NCBI RefSeq assembly: GCF_038446955.1
Contig: NZ_CP151803.1
Coordinates: 2,170,001 to 2,234,000 of the forward strand
Direction of reading: 5' to 3'
Origin: Pedobacter sp. FW305-3-2-15-E-R2A2
Lineage (GTDB): Bacteria > Bacteroidota > Bacteroidia > Sphingobacteriales > Sphingobacteriaceae
DNA length: 64,000 nucleotides
Translations under genes and position numbers: made by a program
The notes under the pieces: model-generated
Databases searched by the model: none
What the model saw: only the letters and a program-made list of their open reading frames with translations
What the model was told of the DNA's origin: nothing
Shown: in pieces, positions 62,043 to 64,000 of the stretch
Position numbering within the stretch: the stretch's first letter is position 1
Layout of the letters: every line of letters starts with the position of its first letter

Positions 62043-63113
62043 ATGAAGAAACTACTTACATTATCAGCGGTATTAGGTACTGCATTATGCTCTTACGGAC
62101 AGGAAGAATCTAAAATTAAAGTAACAGGTTACCTGGAAACTTACTATGGATACGACTTTAATAAACCATCAGATAACAACAGACCGGGATTTATCTATTC
62201 CCATAACCGTCATAACGAAGTGAACTTAAACCTGGGATTTATCAAAGGCAGTTACGACAATGGAAACATCAGAGCGAATGTGGCATTGATGGCAGGAACC
62301 TATTCGAATGCGAATTTAGCGGCCGAACCAGGTGTATTGAAAAATGTACTGGAAGCAAACGCTGGGATTAAAATTTCTAAAACCGCAAACCTTTGGATCG
62401 ATGCCGGGATTTTCTCTTCTCATATCGGTTTTGAAAGTGCCGTATCAAAAGATTGCTGGGTACTGACCCGAAACATCTCTTCGGAAAACACACCATATTA
62501 CGAATCCGGAGCTAAACTTACTTATGGCACTAATGACGGGAAATTTACAGCAACAGCGCTCTACCTGAATGGATGGCAACGCATCAACCGTCAGAATGCA
62601 AACAGCCAGCCTGCGGGAGGTGTTCAGTTGACCTGGAAACCTACCGATAAAATTACCGTGAATTACAGTAATTTCTTAGGAACTGAGGGAGCAGATTCTG
62701 TTCGTGTCCGCCGTTTTTACCATAATGTATATGGAATTTTCCAGGTCACAGATCATTTTGGTGTAACGCTTGGAATTGATTACGGAACGCAACAAAAAGC
62801 CAAAGGAAGTTCCGCGAAGAATGAAGTGTTTTCACCTGTCGCTATTGCTCAGTATCGGTTTAACAGCAATTGGGCGCTGGCAGGTAGGGTAGAACATTAC
62901 CAGGATAAAAATGGTGTTTTTATTGCAACAGGAACAACGAATGGATTTAAAACCACGGGTTATTCGCTGAATGTAGATTATGCACCATTTCCAAATGCGG
63001 TAGTCAGACTGGAAGGAAAAGTATACGACAGCAAGGATAAAATCTTTGTTCGTGAACAAAGCGCAGTAAATTACAATGCGGCAATGACAGCAAGTATTGC
63101 AGTATCGTTCTAA
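62043..63113 (+). CDS. Outer-membrane porin of the kdp operon (BBP2-like)
   Basis: This 356-residue protein has a signal peptide (about 1-19, ending SYG/QEE). A barrel of alternating strands ends in AAMTASIAVSF, a C-terminal Phe-type barrel end. It resembles the BBP2/OmpL-like beta-barrel family of Bacteroidetes. In this position it may let potassium or other cations cross the outer membrane; that is inference. Upstream ATG 61992 would add residues before the signal peptide and is rejected. Confidence 0.85.
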   Translation: MKKLLTLSAVLGTALCSYGQEESKIKVTGYLETYYGYDFNKPSDNNRPGFIYSHNRHNEVNLNLGFIKGSYDNGNIRANVALMAGTYSNANLAAEPGVLKNVLEANAGIKISKTANLWIDAGIFSSHIGFESAVSKDCWVLTRNISSENTPYYESGAKLTYGTNDGKFTATALYLNGWQRINRQNANSQPAGGVQLTWKPTDKITVNYSNFLGTEGADSVRVRRFYHNVYGIFQVTDHFGVTLGIDYGTQQKAKGSSAKNEVFSPVAIAQYRFNSNWALAGRVEHYQDKNGVFIATGTTNGFKTTGYSLNVDYAPFPNAVVRLEGKVYDSKDKIFVREQSAVNYNAAMTASIAVSF

Positions 63114-63128
63114 CAATAAATAAAGAGA

Positions 63129-63222
63129 TACCCGTCATCCCGGACCGGTGTGCTGAACCAGAAAGCGAACGGGACATGATGAAAAAAATGACGCAATCAG
63201 GAACAGCCTGGGATGACAGGTA
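63129..63222. repeat. Imperfect inverted repeat in the porin-kdpD gap
   Basis: TACCCGTCATCCCGG (63129-63143) and CCTGGGATGACAGGTA (63207-63222) match with few mismatches when one is reverse-complemented. The pattern GTCATCCC is typical of palindromic repeats in Bacteroidetes. It may be a mobile repeat or an mRNA hairpin. Confidence 0.5.
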
Positions 63223-63246
63223 GCTCTTCTAAAAACGGAATAACTC

Positions 63247-63369
63247 ATGGAAAAGAGAAACTACAATACACGTTCAATTAAACTTATTCCCTTGTTAAGT
63301 GTTGGTTTAGTGCTGCTTATGGTACTGTGGTATTTGGTGAGTAAGGATTATGTGATTCTTAAATGGTAA
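63247..63369 (+). CDS. 40-residue membrane miniprotein before kdpD
   Basis: This ATG-to-TAA ORF lies 6 nt before the kdpD start. The product has a basic N-terminus (MEKRNYNTRSIK), one hydrophobic helix (about 13-31, LIPLLSVGLVLLMVLWYLV), and a short KDYVILKW tail. It is co-oriented and closely spaced in the kdp operon. It may be a small partner of KdpD or the Kdp pump; function is unknown. Confidence 0.5.
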   Translation: MEKRNYNTRSIKLIPLLSVGLVLLMVLWYLVSKDYVILKW

Positions 63370-63375
63370 ACAGCA

Positions 63376-64000
63376 ATGGAAGATAATAAGTCAGGTTCTG
63401 TAAAAGATTTTCTTGATCTGGTGAAACGGTCAAGGAGAGGGAAATTTAAGGTGTACATCGGCATGAGTGCAGGAGTGGGCAAGACCTACAGAATGCTGCA
63501 GGAATCCCATGCACTCTTAAAAAATGGAATAGACCTGCAGATTGGCTATATCGAAACACACAACAGGCTGGAAACCCATGCGCTATTGGCTGGTGTTCCG
63601 GTGATTCCGAGAAGAAAGATCTTTTATAAAGGCAAAGAACTGGAAGAAATGGATGTGCAGGGCATCATCAACATTCATCCGGAAGTGGTGATTGTGGATG
63701 AACTGGCCCATACAAATATAGAAGGAAGTAAAAACACCAAACGCTGGCAGGATGTCGTAGATATTTTAGAAGCTGGGATCAGTGTGATCTCTGCCGTAAA
63801 TATCCAGCACCTGGAAAGCATGAATGAAGAGATCGAAAAGATCACCGGAATTCCAATCACAGAAAGGATTCCGGATAAGATATTAGAGCTGGCAGATGAA
63901 ATTGTAAACATCGATTTAACTGCCGATGAATTGATCGACCGCCTGAAAGCCGGAAAGATCTATGATGAGAGCAAAATTTCCAGGGCCTTAGATAATTTTT
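63376..64000 (+). CDS. kdpD: KdpD-type sensor protein (3' truncated by window end)
   Basis: The first ~208 residues of a KdpD sensor are present. The N-terminal domain has Walker A GMSAGVGKT (29-37), the RMLQESHALLKNG segment, and VVIVDELAHTNIEGSKNTKRW. A following part begins IDLTADELIDRLKAGKIYD. KdpD senses potassium/turgor and phosphorylates its response regulator. The rest, including any histidine-kinase domain, is outside the window; in many Bacteroidetes the kinase is encoded separately. Confidence 0.93.
   Translation, partial: MEDNKSGSVKDFLDLVKRSRRGKFKVYIGMSAGVGKTYRMLQESHALLKNGIDLQIGYIETHNRLETHALLAGVPVIPRRKIFYKGKELEEMDVQGIINIHPEVVIVDELAHTNIEGSKNTKRWQDVVDILEAGISVISAVNIQHLESMNEEIEKITGIPITERIPDKILELADEIVNIDLTADELIDRLKAGKIYDESKISRALDNF

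Noticed and set aside
18490-64000. CRISPR arrays
   Set aside because: Inspected repeats are irregular palindromes or short tandem units without regular unique spacers; no cas genes are present.
1-64000. tRNA genes or riboswitches
   Set aside because: No cloverleaf-like segment or known riboswitch core was recognised in any intergenic gap by eye; a tRNAscan or Infernal run would decide.

Overview
The window reads as a chromosomal segment of a Bacteroidetes bacterium, most likely Sphingobacteriaceae close to Pedobacter. The evidence is SusC/HmuR-type TonB receptors, HmuY lipoproteins, Mla, DsbD and DPP4 genes of Bacteroidetes type, weak Shine-Dalgarno sites, and several promoters carrying the Bacteroidetes -7 element TAnnTTTG. 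Genes are dense, mostly in operons, and most are housekeeping or envelope genes.

Layout. 1-5000: end of an unknown gene, a TonB-linked outer-membrane receptor, a beta carbonic anhydrase and a large SPFH/flotillin-like protein with four internal repeats. 5.1-6.1 kb: an unrecognised cytoplasmic protein. 6.1-10 kb: cysteine synthase plus a DsbD thiol reductant pathway split over two genes, divergent from an Lrp/AsnC regulator. 10.2-12.8 kb: MlaEFD lipid transporter. 12.9-18.5 kb: enoyl-CoA hydratase, secreted protein, LTA-synthase-like phosphotransferase and DPP4 peptidase. 18.5-20.5 kb: a repeat-rich gap holding a large imperfect palindrome and an intact IS3-family element. 20.5-24.8 kb: ComEC, a helix-hairpin-helix/beta-barrel protein and a MerR regulator. 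24.9-28.2 kb: alaS and a membrane protein.

28.3-42.1 kb is a large heme-acquisition locus. hmuT-hmuU-hmuV-hmuS and a 44-residue membrane miniprotein are on the minus strand. Divergent from them are an HmuR-like receptor, five different HmuY-like proteins, an S41 protease, a small Cys-rich protein and an AraC regulator. Both divergent promoters carry a similar near-palindromic box, probably an iron or heme operator.

42.2-49.6 kb: gatB, a TlpA-like lipoprotein, a PhoB-type response regulator, an RluA pseudouridine synthase, a ClC channel and an NtrC-type regulator. 49.7-52.2 kb: RNase P RNA followed by three tandem paralogous secreted proteins. The rnpB promoter region is itself duplicated in front of one paralogue. 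52.5-53.6 kb: cytochrome c and SCO. 53.7-55.7 kb: a GNAT and an ArgE-like deacetylase, normally the two ends of a Bacteroidetes arginine cluster, here separated only by short repeats.

55.7-64 kb is a Kdp potassium system. A sigma-54-type response regulator stands in the usual KdpE role, followed by an unannotated 27-residue membrane peptide, kdpF, kdpA, kdpB, kdpC, a porin behind a structured leader, a 40-residue membrane peptide, and the start of kdpD (cut by the window end).

The best leads for something undescribed are the five-member HmuY/S41 heme operon, the miniproteins in the heme and kdp operons, the MVP-like repeats in the SPFH protein, and the rnpB-linked paralogue array. All functions are inferred from sequence reading; no database search was run.
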